Source: Stenopsyche tienmushanensis (lineage: Eukaryota; Arthropoda; Insecta; Trichoptera; Stenopsychidae). From it: a stretch of DNA of 64,000 nt. Location of the stretch: NCBI GenBank assembly GCA_008973525.1, contig WACJ01000126.1:620001-684000 (forward strand), in the 5' to 3' direction. The notes under the pieces are model-generated. The model did no database searches. It saw only the letters and a list, made by a program, of their open reading frames with translations, and was not told the DNA's origin. Positions 24,261 through 35,639 of this stretch are shown piece after piece; positions within the stretch are counted from its first letter, which is position 1, and each line of letters begins with the position of its first letter. Position numbers and translations under genes: made by a program.

Positions 24261-24650
24261 AGATGTGTGATGTGATATAAACGGGGCTACGGGAATCGGA
24301 ACATTTGAAAAGCATTGTGTGCGATGACAAGGCCATGTGACAATGGGGTCGCTCATGCCCGGTGTGTTTGAAATCAATTTTCCGAGCAATTTGCTGCCAT
24401 ATAGGGTTGTTAACGAGCTGAACACCCAATGGCTAATTGGTCCAACGGCAAACCCAACCCCGACGACAATCAAATCATTGTTTTTCTTCACATTTATGCC
24501 GAGCCATGGGGTCGGCTACACCCCGACACCTTTGTCCGCATTTGTGATGCTAATCAAGATTGAAATTCGACATAAACCTATTTGCGACCGCGATGGAAAA
24601 GTAAAGACATTATGGGCACACCCCGATTCGAAATTGACACACCGAAAATA
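24260..24650. promoter_or_regulatory. Non-repetitive island in DRGX intron 1 (candidate enhancer)
   Basis: A 400-bp block markedly less AT-rich than its flanks, open for about 100 codons on both strands (24337-24651 plus, 24183-24491 minus). Two-strand openness without a recognisable domain fits constrained non-coding DNA better than coding DNA. The regulatory role is inferred from position and composition only. Confidence 0.3.
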
Positions 24651-24769
24651 ACACACTGCGTATAATAATTACAACATAATATTATATATTTAGGTTAATG
24701 GTTTTTGAATGTTTATTTTTTTTAATATCATCAAGCTCAAAAATAAATCTTCGCCGCAACGCAACATAC

Positions 24770-25369
24770 AGTGGGCGCGCACATTTTCGTAAGGAAGTAT
24801 ATATACGTCCTGCCCACCTGGCGTGAGTTTTTTTTAGCGATGCTTAGAATTTGTAAAAAATTCAATTAAACATATATTTTTTAATTTATTTAGATACATA
24901 AACTTATAGAGAAGTTAACAAATACAAAATAATAAACTCAACATTTTCTGGCTTTAGTTCCCTTTCATTTGTTCTTTGAAAATGCCCTTCAACTAAGCGT
25001 GAGGGTTTAGGTGTAATGCCGTTTTTTTGGTTGGCTTTTTACTGTGTTGTTTGAACTGAACATCAATACGTCTTTTTTGTCCTTCCGTTTTAAAACTATA
25101 AGTTTGCTTTTGAATCTTATCTTATACTATTAGTCACCACTTACTAAGTACACGTCCACCCCAACACAATAGCGAAGTGCAACCAATTTGCTACCTTCCT
25201 TAAAGTCATGTCAAAACATGTATCGATAACTCACACATTTGTTAAAAAAAAAAAAAGTTCCGCCTGCTTTAGGACTCAATGTATATCTCGAAGACGTATA
25301 TATACGTCCTAAATTTCGATGCAGCTTACATTGAACGTATATTTACGTCCTGCTCACTTAACAGGTTAA
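24770..25369 (-). mobile_element. piggyBac-like remnant
   Basis: Minus-strand translation near 25020-25110 contains KRKDKKDVLMFSS followed by a basic tail, which matches the WKDKRDVLMLST-type segment of piggyBac transposases. The decamer ATACGTCCTG recurs near both edges (about 24800 and 25342) in similar contexts, and a TTAA lies at 25366-25369, the piggyBac target. The frame is broken and both ends are uncertain. Confidence 0.4.
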
Positions 25370-26077
25370 TGAAATCCATTTAACTTTTAAATAAATTCAA
25401 CAAAAATCATCAAGAATGCAAAAAAAGTACAATTTTCGATAAAAATTACACCATTTATTGCCTTGTAAAATAAGTTGCAACCAAAAAAATATAAACACAG
25501 CCATTAAAACCACTCATTAATTATATCTAGAAGAAGTATACAAAATTTCAATAAGATTGGTGCATTAGTTTTTGAGAAATCATAGCCATCGACTTCAAAA
25601 ATAGATTTTTGAAAGAAAATCGAATAAAATGCGACATTTCCAGCCGGTCGATCCTATTGATCGGAATTTTAAAAGGCTCTCTTTTCTACAGTTTTATTCC
25701 GATTGACTTGAAATTTTGAGAAAATATTCTTGGCATTTTATACTATTAGATAAAATTTTGAAAATTTGGAATATTTTTGAATTTATTAAACTTATGTAAC
25801 CCCTTAATATGATTGTGATTAATGTTGATTTTTATGTAAAAGACATACTTTAAAAATAATTAAAACTTTAATTAACAATTTTAACATGATTATTAACCCA
25901 GTTTATTCAAAATTACATATATTTTTGTATAAAATATATGTAAATTTCATTAAAAAAAATTATTATCAAAAATACATTAATTATGCAATAGAAATGTTCT
26001 GTTGATTTTGGACATTATAGCTATTAAAATAAGCTCTATTGATAATATTTTGATTACATCGGTCCAAAAATAAAATA
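25370..26077. other. AT-rich intron sequence
   Basis: No gene. Long A/T-rich stretches, some resembling repeat B interiors (CGATTTTTGAAAGAAAATCG type) but not alignable by eye. Confidence 0.4.
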
Positions 26078-26149
26078 TTCCGGTACCGGGAATCGAACCC
26101 GAGCCTCCTGGGTGAGAGCCAGGTATCCTAGCCACTAGACCATACCGGA
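26078..26149 (-). tRNA. tRNA-Glu (CTC)
   Basis: The minus strand is a 72-nt tRNA with TCCGGTA/TACCGGA acceptor stem, anticodon CTC and an intact B box. It appears identical to the plus-strand copy at 11017. A TTTTATTTTT stretch follows it. It lies in DRGX intron 1, antisense to the host gene, 213 bp from the divergent tRNA-Ile at 26363. Confidence 0.95.
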
Positions 26150-26362
26150 TTTTGTTGGACAAAGTCGTTCAGACACACACATCGATTGGGTTCTTCCAGT
26201 CTAAAAATGGGTTTCTATATCTGTTTATTTGGGAACGATCCAAGTCTGATGTAACCACCAATTGCTGATAAACTTCAAGTATTTATTTTATTACTGTGAC
26301 GTTTAAATCATTCATATTTTTTAAATAAATCATATCCAAATGCAAAATACAGAACATCGCCA

Positions 26363-26436
26363 GGCCCATTAGCTCAGTTGGTTAGAGCGTCGTGCTAATA
26401 ACGCGAAGGTCGCGGGTTCGATCCCCTCATGGGCCA
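26363..26436 (+). tRNA. tRNA-Ile (AAT)
   Basis: 74 nt, identical in mature sequence to the copies at 13043 and 45705: GGCCCAT/ATGGGCC stem, anticodon AAT, canonical A and B boxes. A TTTATTTTA stretch follows, a weak terminator. Sits in DRGX intron 1 on the sense strand. Confidence 0.95.
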
Positions 26437-26569
26437 TGGATTTATTTTAGCAAATTTACATCTTAACTCTTTACATTTTGCCATTTAATCTATGCATATT
26501 CATACAATTCAAGTGAAAAATAATCAATTTTTGCATTTAACCACGCTGGTACACGCACCGCAGATTGAA

Positions 26570-26747
26570 AAGCACTGTTATTTTTAAATATATCGATGCA
26601 ATAAACTCTTTTTTAAGCTTCAGTGAAATTTCATTTCAATCTATTAGCTGCTTTTAGAATTATATCAATTTTACGATAAAAGTGTAATTTCATGATTTTT
26701 TTGCGAAATTCAGTTTAGTGCGGAACACCCGGACTGTAAAGTGTTAA
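26570..26747 (+). repeat. TTAA-type dispersed repeat H, copy 2
   Basis: Shares with 43093-43292 the series GCACTGTTATTTTTAAATAT, GAAATTTCATTTCAATCTAT, ATCAATTTTACG, GTTTAGTGCGGAACACCCGG and the end ACTGTAAAGTGTTAA. The TTAA end suggests a piggyBac-type non-autonomous element. Confidence 0.6.
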
Positions 26748-26749
26748 GA

Positions 26750-27060
26750 TTCTTCCCCGTCTCTGTTAAATATTTGAATACAGAAACAAATAGGAGTATC
26801 CATAATCGATCCGTCGTCTCGGCGGAGCCGCTTGCATTTTGCAGCATCAGTACTGACAGATGTAATCCTCCTAATTCGCGCTCCATCCCTTTGCTGGGGT
26901 CGAATCCTAGACTTGATCCAACACCCCAACGTTCTCGAGCTTTTGCTAGTTTATCATTTACTATGTATAGTTGATAATAATCATTTCGGAGGGGCGGTTA
27001 ATGCAATGCCATAACTATCAAACGCTCATAGGGCAGACGCAGCATTATCTCCAGACGCTC
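26750..27060. other. Less AT-rich island in intron 1
   Basis: Open frames on both strands (26741-26974 plus, 26744-26929 minus) but no domain. Not called as a gene. Confidence 0.3.
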
Positions 27061-27139
27061 ATCTTTTTTATTAATTTTGCTTTTATTAGCATTCTTGGCT
27101 TATTTTAAAATGATCTATATATCTTTGTCTTTCCGTCAG

Positions 27140-27223
27140 TGCTTCTGTCTACCCATTTACGCCAGCAGCTGCTTAACGGGGGAACCATATACCCCCAAGA
27201 GGCACGCGGCGCCTTATCGAGAG
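27140..27223 (+). other. Exon-like island in DRGX intron 1 (candidate cassette exon)
   Basis: An 84-nt GC-richer block preceded by a pyrimidine tract ending CCGTCAG and followed by GAG|GTACGC, i.e. plausible acceptor and donor. Its length is a multiple of three. Read in phase 1, as required between DRGX coding exons 1 and 2, it is open throughout (LSTHLRQQLLNGG part) and would turn the junction codon into Asp. A second frame is open too. DRGX family members do not need this segment, so it may be chance, an alternative exon or non-coding. Confidence 0.25.
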
Positions 27224-28284
27224 GTACGCATATTAATAATTAATATATTTCAATTTACATGTCTTTACAATACACCCCGTCTATAGCTTGAATTTAGTCC
27301 CAACCCTTTGACTGCCAAATATCGTCCATATCTCGCCCGTTAAAGACTACGGGTGTACGATGTCTTTGACAAATCACACAATTATCCATCGTAGACAATC
27401 GACCAATCAATCCATATATTGCATGTTATTAGAATTTTAAAATTTTGATCTAAAAATCCCTATAGGTTGCACCGATTTAGAGTTCCAATGGCAGTGTTTT
27501 AATTCAGTTTTTCACCATTTTATTGCATGCATAAACAAAGTGTATTAAATAATGATTACGGATTGAAATGATTCGTGAGATAAAACTATCGGTATCATCT
27601 TTTTGGAATCGAGATCCATAAGATTTTATTAGTAATTTAAATATTATGCACCCCATTCTTTCGTTTTCAATCTTTTTAGTGCTGAAAAACGATATATCGT
27701 CGATAGATACGTCTTGAGTAGCTTGAGTAGATCCTGGTTTTTTAATGGTCACTCGTTGTTTAAATTCATTATTAAACTTCAACATCAGAAATATTCATAA
27801 AGTCATAAAGTGCATGCCACGATTGACATTCTGCACGAACAATCTGAAGGCATAGTACAATAGATAGTATATACACTTAAACCTTTTTTTGTGCGGTAGA
27901 TGCGTTCCTTGGATTTTAAAAACCGCATAACTTCGAAACAGCTCTATAAAATATATTCAAAATCGCATAAAAAAAGTTAATAAAAAAGGAAAACAATAAG
28001 GCAATTAAAAAATAACATTTTTGATAACATTTAAAAGATCTCTTGAATCATTGGTAAAATTTTAAGGATGTCTGACATCTGGCATCTCAAATGCCAAACC
28101 TCCACTACAAAAAATGTATTATTTTGTTACTAAAATTGGAGACACATTTGTGCGGTTGGAGTCCCACAGGATATGAGGCTGGCAACCATATTCTTAAAAA
28201 CATATATATGCCATGAAAAAACCATGTCAAAAATGGTTTGTAATAGTCTCATAAAAAGGATTGCTTAAAGCCACCTCAAAAAAA

Positions 28285-28400
28285 AAGTGTATTGTTTATG
28301 TTTATGCGCAAAGAAGTGAACGAATATTATGCGCTATCAACAGTGTTAAGGTTCATTTATTGATATACAAGATTGAATCACCTTGCGCGGTTCTTGTAGG
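28285..28400 (+). repeat. dispersed repeat C, copy 3
   Basis: Contains ATGCGCAAAGAAGTGAACGA, GCTATCAACAGTGTTAAGG, TTATTGATATACAAG and TTGCGCGGTTCTTG. Nested inside the pogo-like structure; it stops where repeat B sequence begins. Confidence 0.6.
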
Positions 28401-28650
28401 AGCAACAGAGGGTTATATAAAAAAGACCTGTAACCATTTTGAAGTAAATTAATTAATTAAAACTAATGAGATATTATGTTAACCGTGTTGAAAAAAGTAG
28501 TTTCTAGAAAAACGCGTTAAAAGATTTCATTATGGTAGGGTATCGGCTAAGTTGCCGCGTCATCAAAATAGCTATAACTCCGTAAGTACTTAGAATTTTG
28601 GAAATTCCTTTGGAGAGTGTATTTTAAAAAGTCAAACATTAGAAAAATTC
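28401..28650 (-). repeat. repeat B fragments inside the pogo-like element
   Basis: Matches GTTAACCGTGTTGAAAAAAG and the GCCGCGTCATCAAAATAGCT segment found in 17880, 33960 and 40675. Confidence 0.6.
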
Positions 28651-29439
28651 AAAAAAAACGAATGATTTTTTTTGTGCGATTTTGAAGTTATGCGATTTTA
28701 TTAGAGATTTTTTATTTATTTCATATATAGTACGTATCGAGATATTTTTTATGAAATAGAAATAAATCATGAATACTAACTTAAATTGGGAATCGCTGAA
28801 TATACGACCACGCCCTTTTTTTTGTGTTTGGGATTATAGTGACATCTTTACTAATTATGAATTATATTGTGGAAAGATTAAATCTACACAGATCAAAGAT
28901 GCAAGACGTCCTATAAATTTTACCAAAAATGTTTTTTTTAATTGCCTTATTGTGTTCTTGTTTTTTTTCAACTTTTTTTATGCGATTTTAGATATATTTT
29001 ATATGGTTGTTTCAAAGTTTTGCGGTTTTTAAAATCCATGGAACGCATCTTCACTCTTTCAGCCATAGGTTTTTTTATGCGATTTCTTTTTGTGCGATTT
29101 TCCGCGGCACACATCTAACGCACAAAAAAGGTTTAAGTGTAAATGTACGCATTTTGCGAAAATTGTTGTTGTTCATAACTCTTCTGTTCATTTTTTAAAA
29201 TCCTATTGGAATGAATTATATGGCATCATCATGATCGCATAAATACCACTTCTGACACCAATGAAGCATAGTAGCGGGGACGCTTTCAGGCCAGAGTTAC
29301 GCGCGGGTTCGTTCTGCATCCGGGTCGAATAGAATGTCTCTCGATTTGTTTTTGAGTTTTTTTTAGGAAGTTTTAAAGATGAGTGGGTATTAAAAATAAA
29401 GTGCATTTAAAAAAATCGATACATATTTAATATATGGGC

Positions 29440-30260
29440 GCTCATTTCCTCCTGGTTTGGATGGTCCCAGAGGAGAAGAGCGGCGCCGAATGGACACCTG
29501 CGCGGCTGCATGTTTAATGCGTTAACGCAATTACCACTAACAAAGGGGGAAAATAGCTAAACGCACATATGCGTCCTGGGCCTGCGCGTACAACACACCC
29601 GCCTCTAATTCGCTCCTTATCTCCCATTTTCGGGAAATTCTCAAGTATGAGGGCGTGTTTTGGGTGCTTTTGCGTGCATCTCATTCACAAGACAAAAACC
29701 CCTCAAGATCACATCATAATCAATCGGTTAAATCAAATCAAATTGAATTTTTTAGAGCAAATTTGATGTGAGCATCATCGGAAAAGCATCGAGTCATGGT
29801 GCAGCCGTAAAAAGCGGCACTACCGAGTGGAGGTGATTAATATTTAAATTGAATTAATTTAGTGGACGGCTCTGATGACGCGGTGGTGCGTCATTGACGC
29901 GAATTAAATAGTGGAATCAATTAAAACATTAAAGCGTAATTAGTTGTATCGCAGTTCCGCCATGTTTATTAGCCCCTATCAAATTGCATGCAGAAATGAC
30001 ATTTCGCTGACGAGATGCGCCTCTCATCCACACCGCATCCGTGCTTTTCATCCCAGCGCTTCCACAATGCTGCAATTCGATATTCATTAAACCGAATTAA
30101 CACCTGATTCACTGCATTAATGTATTTCGTTATGATCATTCATTTACGGCCCGCGCAAAGGGCGAGCGGTTAAGCATATGCAAATGTCTAAATATATTAG
30201 AAAATACGGACGTATCTCGGGTCAAAGCGCATTTATTTTGTATTATAAATGGTTTTTAAG
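29440..30260. promoter_or_regulatory. Candidate enhancer island in DRGX intron 1
   Basis: About 800 bp of non-repetitive, mixed-composition DNA, bounded by AT-rich repeats. It contains many homeodomain-type cores (GTAATTAG, AATTAAT, CAATTAA) and a perfect POU octamer ATGCAAAT at 30178-30185. Composition and motif density are typical of insect developmental enhancers. Function is inferred. Confidence 0.4.
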
Positions 30261-30292
30261 CGATAATAAAGCAATTTAAGTATATAACATGA

Positions 30293-30315
30293 ATGTTAGT
30301 CGATTCGACTAACAT
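30293..30315. repeat. 23-nt near-perfect palindrome
   Basis: ATGTTAGTCGA, one base, TCGACTAACAT: 11-bp arms around a single central base. Confidence 0.8.
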
Positions 30316-31090
30316 AGAATTTATTACCTTTTAACAGTTACTAAATAAAATTAGGAACTTTCTCAGACTAAAAATATAATTTAAGGCCTTTTTTCATTGC
30401 TGTTTTCACATAATTACGTTTATTTTTCATTTTTATACATTGAAATTTTTTTATGAACCTTCATAATTTTTAATAACAGACATAGCAATATTTGTGATCA
30501 TTTAAATTGAACTCTTACCGCATGTCATAAATTAATATCTTCACAAAACTCCTGTCATTTTATTAATTGATGTCTTCGCAAAACATTAGGGCGTTTCACA
30601 TAAACGTTCGGATTTATTTTTTTATTGACACCATCCATTTAAAAATAATTTAAGACTGCCAATTTCAAATAGTCAAACTTGTAAAATATTGAATAGACCC
30701 CGTTGAACTCAACCACTAAATGATTTTCGACTAAATGAAATTCCGAATTTTCATGTGGTACAACACAATAAAACACAACGACGTGGATGTGATCCTTTCC
30801 CAACCATACCTTATTAAATTTTTGAAATCATAATAGCGTTGTTAGCATACTCTAAATCAATAGGATGTCTATTGATTATTCTTAATCAAGATCTTGTTGA
30901 ATTATTAAAAATAAAATATTTTTATTCTTTATTCTTAGACTATTGGTATTTGGGTCAGTTTTGGAATTTCTGTAATATGTTCCCCATGTGTTGAATATTC
31001 ACATTATGTTAAATTTGCAATTTTTTGGATGGAATTTAAAAGCTGCCCCCCACACCATCGACATTGATTAATCAATAAATTATATAAGCG

Positions 31091-31129
31091 GTGTATGCAC
31101 CACTGGCATGCTTGCCAGTGGCGCACGCC
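31091..31129. repeat. Hairpin with 9-bp perfect core
   Basis: CCACTGGCA, loop TGCT, TGCCAGTGG at 31100-31121. The stem extends outward with wobbles (GGTGTATG against CGCACGCC), giving a hairpin of about 40 nt in a non-repetitive part of the intron. Confidence 0.6.
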
Positions 31130-31395
31130 ACGCATAGGCAATTATATTTAATTAATAATTATTGTGGGCAAACACGGTTAGCTTTGTGTATAGAGATGGT
31201 TCTGATGGCACTGGCAGTAATTATTGCAAACCGCACACCACATGTAAATAGCCGTAATTGGTAATTACCGGGATAACTCTTTTAACAGGACGCTTGTTGA
31301 CGGCATTTCTGCTGCTAATTCTCCATATTGCAACGTTGCACTCGAATGCCCATCCAATATGTCCAATTTGTGTCGATAATCCCTGACTTACGACG

Positions 31396-31746
31396 CTCGA
31401 CGGCTTGGAGCGCAAAACGCAGAATACCGACCTAGTCGAGAGTTGCACATGATTTTTGTTTTACTTAACTACTCTGCATTATACCATTTTTATAATATAT
31501 ACTAAGTTATCTAATCCTTATTTTCTCCATTATCTTTATATTCAGGAATGGCATCCGATCACGAAGCGCTCATTCGTCATATTAGCGGTCCGAAAAGCGG
31601 ACCGATTGAGCATACAAACCTTATGGCCACTTCGTCCTCTTTTAGGGCTTTTTGGAGCATTTTCTATAATTTGCACGATCACGGAAGCAACGTAGCGTCT
31701 AGACACTTTATATCATAGTTCCATACAACAGTAACCGCCATCTATG
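31396..31746 (-). mobile_element. mariner A deletion derivative, copy 3
   Basis: Minus-strand orientation of the 9196-type unit, complete from the tail side (CTTGGAGCGCAAAACGCAGA, CCGACCTAGTCGAGAGTTGC) through GGCATCCGATC, the palindrome CGGTCCGAAAAGCGGACCG, GATCACGGAAGCAACGTAGC to CAGTAACCGCCATCTAT. No transposase coding. Confidence 0.75.
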
Positions 31747-31779
31747 AGAGTTTGTAATCGTTTTGTAGACACGTTCAAA

Positions 31780-31900
31780 TATGGCATCCGATCCGGCGCT
31801 CATTCGTCATATCAGCGGTCCGAAAAGCAGACCGATTGAATATACCAACCTTAAGGCCACTTCGTTCTTTTTTTATATGATCTGTACGATCTAGATATAT
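31780..31900 (-). mobile_element. mariner A partial copy
   Basis: A second short copy in the same orientation directly after copy 3: GGCATCCGATC, GCGGTCCGAAAAGCAGACCG, TTAAGGCCACTTCG and GATCTGTACGATC. It is truncated at both sides. Confidence 0.65.
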
Positions 31901-33350
31901 TTTTTTCGTTATCGCTTAAACATTGGCCCGACCCAGCCGACATAGGCTCGTAATAAAATAAAGACAACAATATTTTCGACCGATTGTAAAATTTAAACAA
32001 CCCACCCCGATCAGTCTTCTTTTGGTATTCGTTTTGCAATGAGAGTTCGTAATACATTATAATAATATATTACAATAATAACATTTAACTTTTAAAAAAA
32101 TCCGGGGGCTATGCTTATCACATCACTATCATAAACTTTCACTAGCTTCCGATGGATATTCGCGGCGGTATTGTTCAACAAAATCAAAAAACGGATAACT
32201 GCACAAATCTCCCATGGATGAAAGATGGCGTGAGCGTGCGACGACCTCTCCATCGGAAGAATTTACTGCGACTGAACAAAATGGCCGACAAGCACGTGGG
32301 ACCAGGAGCACTTGTAATCTTACATTCTAGATGATCTTCATGTCATATTTGTGGGTGACATGAGGATCATGAAATATTTGTGGTTCGATTTTTTATTGTG
32401 CGGTGAAGTTGGATTAAAATTAACGACGTTAGCATTTACGGTGCTTGAGCTATTTTTGCGGGGTGTACGAATTGTTTGCTAGGCGTTTTTAATTTCCGCC
32501 GAGGCCCCTAACAGGACGATTGTGTGAATTGTTAACAAGGATTAGGACCATAAATTTAATGGAAAAGTGAAAAATTCATGCGGCGCTCTAGGGGCGGACA
32601 AATAAAAAGTTGGGCGTTGCGCGATAGGGCGGAGGCTGGGGTGGCGGTGGGCGGCCGCTAAAAAAGATTACCGAACGTTAAATAACATTTTAATTTGCAA
32701 AGCTCGCCCACCCTTAATGGCGGTTTTCAATTAAAAAGCGCAGACACCGCCCGAGCGGAAAATTATGACACATCCTATAAATTATACGTCTCATTGTACG
32801 GTGCTCTCTCTAGATATTGCCTACATTTCAGCTGATGTTCAACAAATGGATTAGTTATTTCGCTTAAGTCCTATACTCAAGCTTGAAAGCTATTTAAATC
32901 AACCAAAAAAACGTTGCTCATATTTGATTTTCATTAACAAATAGTTCAAATTATGTAATTAATGGCTTTTAGACAGCGACATTCATTTTATTTTTAAAAA
33001 CATCTAAATTATACTTTTTGTACAACCTTATACTAAAACAAAATGGCTCATGTCATTTGAAAAAACTTCAAGTGTAAATATTATGCAATGTTGACATTTA
33101 GGCGTCGCATTTGGATGAAGCTTTATATGTTCTGCAGATGATGAAAAACCCATTAATTTTCTGCATAAACTCTCCTTAGTCTCCTTAGTTCTGATTGATT
33201 GGTATCAAAAAATATTCATTTTTCTATGAAAAAACATAGCGATTCACCGGTGAGAGCTTTTTCTTTAGCTTTGGATTAATATTAGTTTAAAGTGCTTTAC
33301 TTTGGATATCGTTCATCTCAATGCTATTAAATATTTTTTAAATGATTTCC
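31900..33350. other. Non-repetitive intron DNA with GC-rich island
   Basis: The segment 32140-32830 is mixed to GC-rich (GGCGGTGGGCGGCCGC near 32645) with TAAT-type sites and overlapping open frames on both strands at 32129-32334. No domain is recognised. It may include a regulatory element of DRGX. Confidence 0.3.
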
Positions 33351-33354
33351 TATT

Positions 33355-33560
33355 GATTTTGCCATTATTACGACGATGCTAGTATCATTGGATATAATTT
33401 CGTTCAAATGTCCGTCGCGGCTTTGCTTAAGGGCACGCATTCGGGATGTTTAATTTTCGATGACTGCCGCATAAATCTGGCTGAATTTTCTGGATGGCGT
33501 TCGTTATGTTGAATTTGAGGATATCAATTGTTTGCGATTTATACGCATAGATGAGATATT
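33355..33560 (-). pseudogene. Tc1-like family E 3' fragment
   Basis: Contains the family's C-terminal text on the minus strand: an HPEC/RAL-type PLSKAATDI equivalent at 33410-33440, then the EIQPDLCG-equivalent AKFLDG-IQ region near 33470-33500, then the ANST/KSQIYAYKSQ-like stretch. TIRs are missing. Confidence 0.55.
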
Positions 33561-33834
33561 GACGGCCTCGGGATTTCCCGTACACACTCACGCACCGCGG
33601 TGATCTTTTCAGCAGACCTTGCGTTTCGGTAAAGTACGAATATTGGCCGACTATTTATCGAATCGGTCGACTCAAAGCACTGATATTAAAAATGAAATTT
33701 GATAATTTCATAGTGATTTGCCATACATTACTAAACAATTCACATTAAATTTGAGTATTTTTATAATATATCCCATATCTTTGGCTTTGAAATTACAATA
33801 GATACATAATTTCTAGACAATCTTCATTATTTTA

Positions 33835-34330
33835 TTAGATTTTTGAAAATATCGATTTGGTTTTTTTTACAAATTTTCAATGTTTACATGTTTAAAAATA
33901 TATTCTTAAAAGAAATTTCCAAAATTCCAACTATTTACGGTGTTAGAGTTATTTTGGTGATGCGGCAACTAAACCTGTCCTATCCGAATGAAATCTTTAA
34001 ACGCGTTTTTATCGAAACTACTTTTTTTCAACACGGTTGACATGATATATCAAGTTCTAATTAGTTCATTTACTTCAAATTTAATACAATTTTTTTTAAA
34101 TGTAATTTTCTATTGTTCCTACCAGATTTATATCAAAATTTTATTTTTAATCATTTAAAAAAAATTAAAACTCTGGGAAGATAAAGCCAAAAATTGATTT
34201 TTTTTAAACCCTCACCATTTTGTGAAAATATAATGTTTTTTTTTCTTTTTTGAGGTAGGAACTATAGCGACAACTTTATTAATGATGAATCTTTTTATTT
34301 TTTAAAATTTTAGATGAAAAAAAGAGTTGA
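33835..34330. repeat. repeat B fragment
   Basis: Same orientation as 17423-18475: TTTTTACAAATTTTCAATGT, CGGTGTTAGAGTTATTTTGG, ATGCGGCAACTAAACCTGTC, TTTATCGAAACTACTTTTTT, CAACACGGTTGACATGATAT and TACCAGATTTATATC appear in order. Confidence 0.7.
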
Positions 34331-35480
34331 AATCTTGTCAATATCTGACCTATATCTGGCCTATAATATTTTTTTTTCTTTCATTTTTTTTAACATGCAA
34401 AATTTGTGCCTCTAAACTAGAATAACTCCTTAAAACTCAAATAAATTCAAAATGATCTTGTATAATGGTTTTCAATCAAAGTGCATCATTTAAATGTCTA
34501 TTTACTCTAATAATTGGACCTGGATTTTGTTTAGCATTAACTGAACATAATGCTTAAAAAATGGTTTATAATCATAAACCCTTCATTTTTATTACATTTT
34601 ATTTGCTTTAAAAATATATATGAGTATACATTAAAGCAATGTTTTAAGCCTCTTTGGGAATTAACTCCTAGAAGAGAATTTACTTCTACCCAGCTTAATA
34701 GTTTTAGCTCTAGCGTGACTCAAAGAATCGATAATATGCAGTATGTTTGTTCAAGGCACGTAAGCATCTTAAATATGAATTTGGCATTTTCATCAATCCT
34801 TTTTACAGGAATAGGTATGAGATTGAGTCAGTTGAATTAAATGTGCGATGATCTCAGCGTGTCCCCATGGTGTGTTTATATCGAAAGCATATCCGCAGAT
34901 AATGATTGGAACATTTTGTATCGATGATTGTTAATGTGGCACAGAATAATTGTATCTGTGGTCTAAGTGCGAGAGTTCTCTGCTAGGCATTTATTAAGTC
35001 CTAGATTCCAATCACAATGTGGTCCCTAATTAGGGAGCGGGCCCCTTCAAGTGAAGGCCCAAGTAATTGATACACACACTATCTAGCAGCGAATTAATGC
35101 AGTTTCTTCTGCGATGAGTATCGATTGCAGAATGTGACACGAATAATAATTAACACATCGATTGTGCACTTATTCGAAATGCAGCTTTCGATGGCCGCAA
35201 GCCCATGGAGAATTTCTAATCTTAGTGTTGATATCGAAATGTTCCCTGATCGGCTGTTGAACCATACTTATGCATTGATACTTATGTCTTCATATTTAAT
35301 TATGTGAGGTTGTTGTTTCCGTCATTGTTTATGCAATGTAAATCATAAAAGTTACAGTCTACCGAGCTTTCAACGTTGGGGACATTAACCATTTGAAGAG
35401 TACAGTCACGTATTTGCGATCGAATTACATTGATACAAAAAGAGAATTTTTACACGTGATAACCCAAATTAATCGATTTT
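34331..35480. other. Intron sequence, no gene
   Basis: A 96-codon frame (34550-34840) in AT-rich DNA is not supported. From 34840 to 35300 the DNA is non-repetitive and mixed in composition (possible conserved island). Confidence 0.35.
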
Positions 35481-35483
35481 AAA

Positions 35484-35635
35484 TGTATGTTTACGCGAAT
35501 AAATGAACGAATATTGTGTGCTATCAACAGTGTTTATTTATTTATATACAAGCTTCATACTTGCTGCGCGGTTCTGAAAGATAAGTGGATTTGTACGGAC
35601 GATAATTGACGAACATACAGATTTATCTACGTTAT
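35484..35635 (+). repeat. dispersed repeat C, copy 4
   Basis: TGTTTACGCGAATAAATGAA, TGTGCTATCAACAGTGT, ATATACAAGCTTCATAC and GCGCGGTTCTGAAAGATAAG occur in the family order. Confidence 0.65.
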
Positions 35636-35639
35636 CATC

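Larger units (their letters stand above)
27874..29139. mobile_element. pogo-like element with ~250-bp terminal inverted repeats
   Basis: CACTTAAACCTTTTTTTGTG at 27874 is mirrored at 29120-29139, with TA flanking both sides (27872-27873, 29140-29141). Inverted similarity extends inward over AAAATATATTCAAAATCGCA, CAATAAGGCAATTAAAA and the GGATGTCTGACATCTGGCAT box to about 28110 on the left and to about 28890 on the right. The TIRs repeat TATGCGATTTT blocks as in Tigger elements. The interior holds repeat C (28285) and repeat B pieces (28410-28650). Confidence 0.7.
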
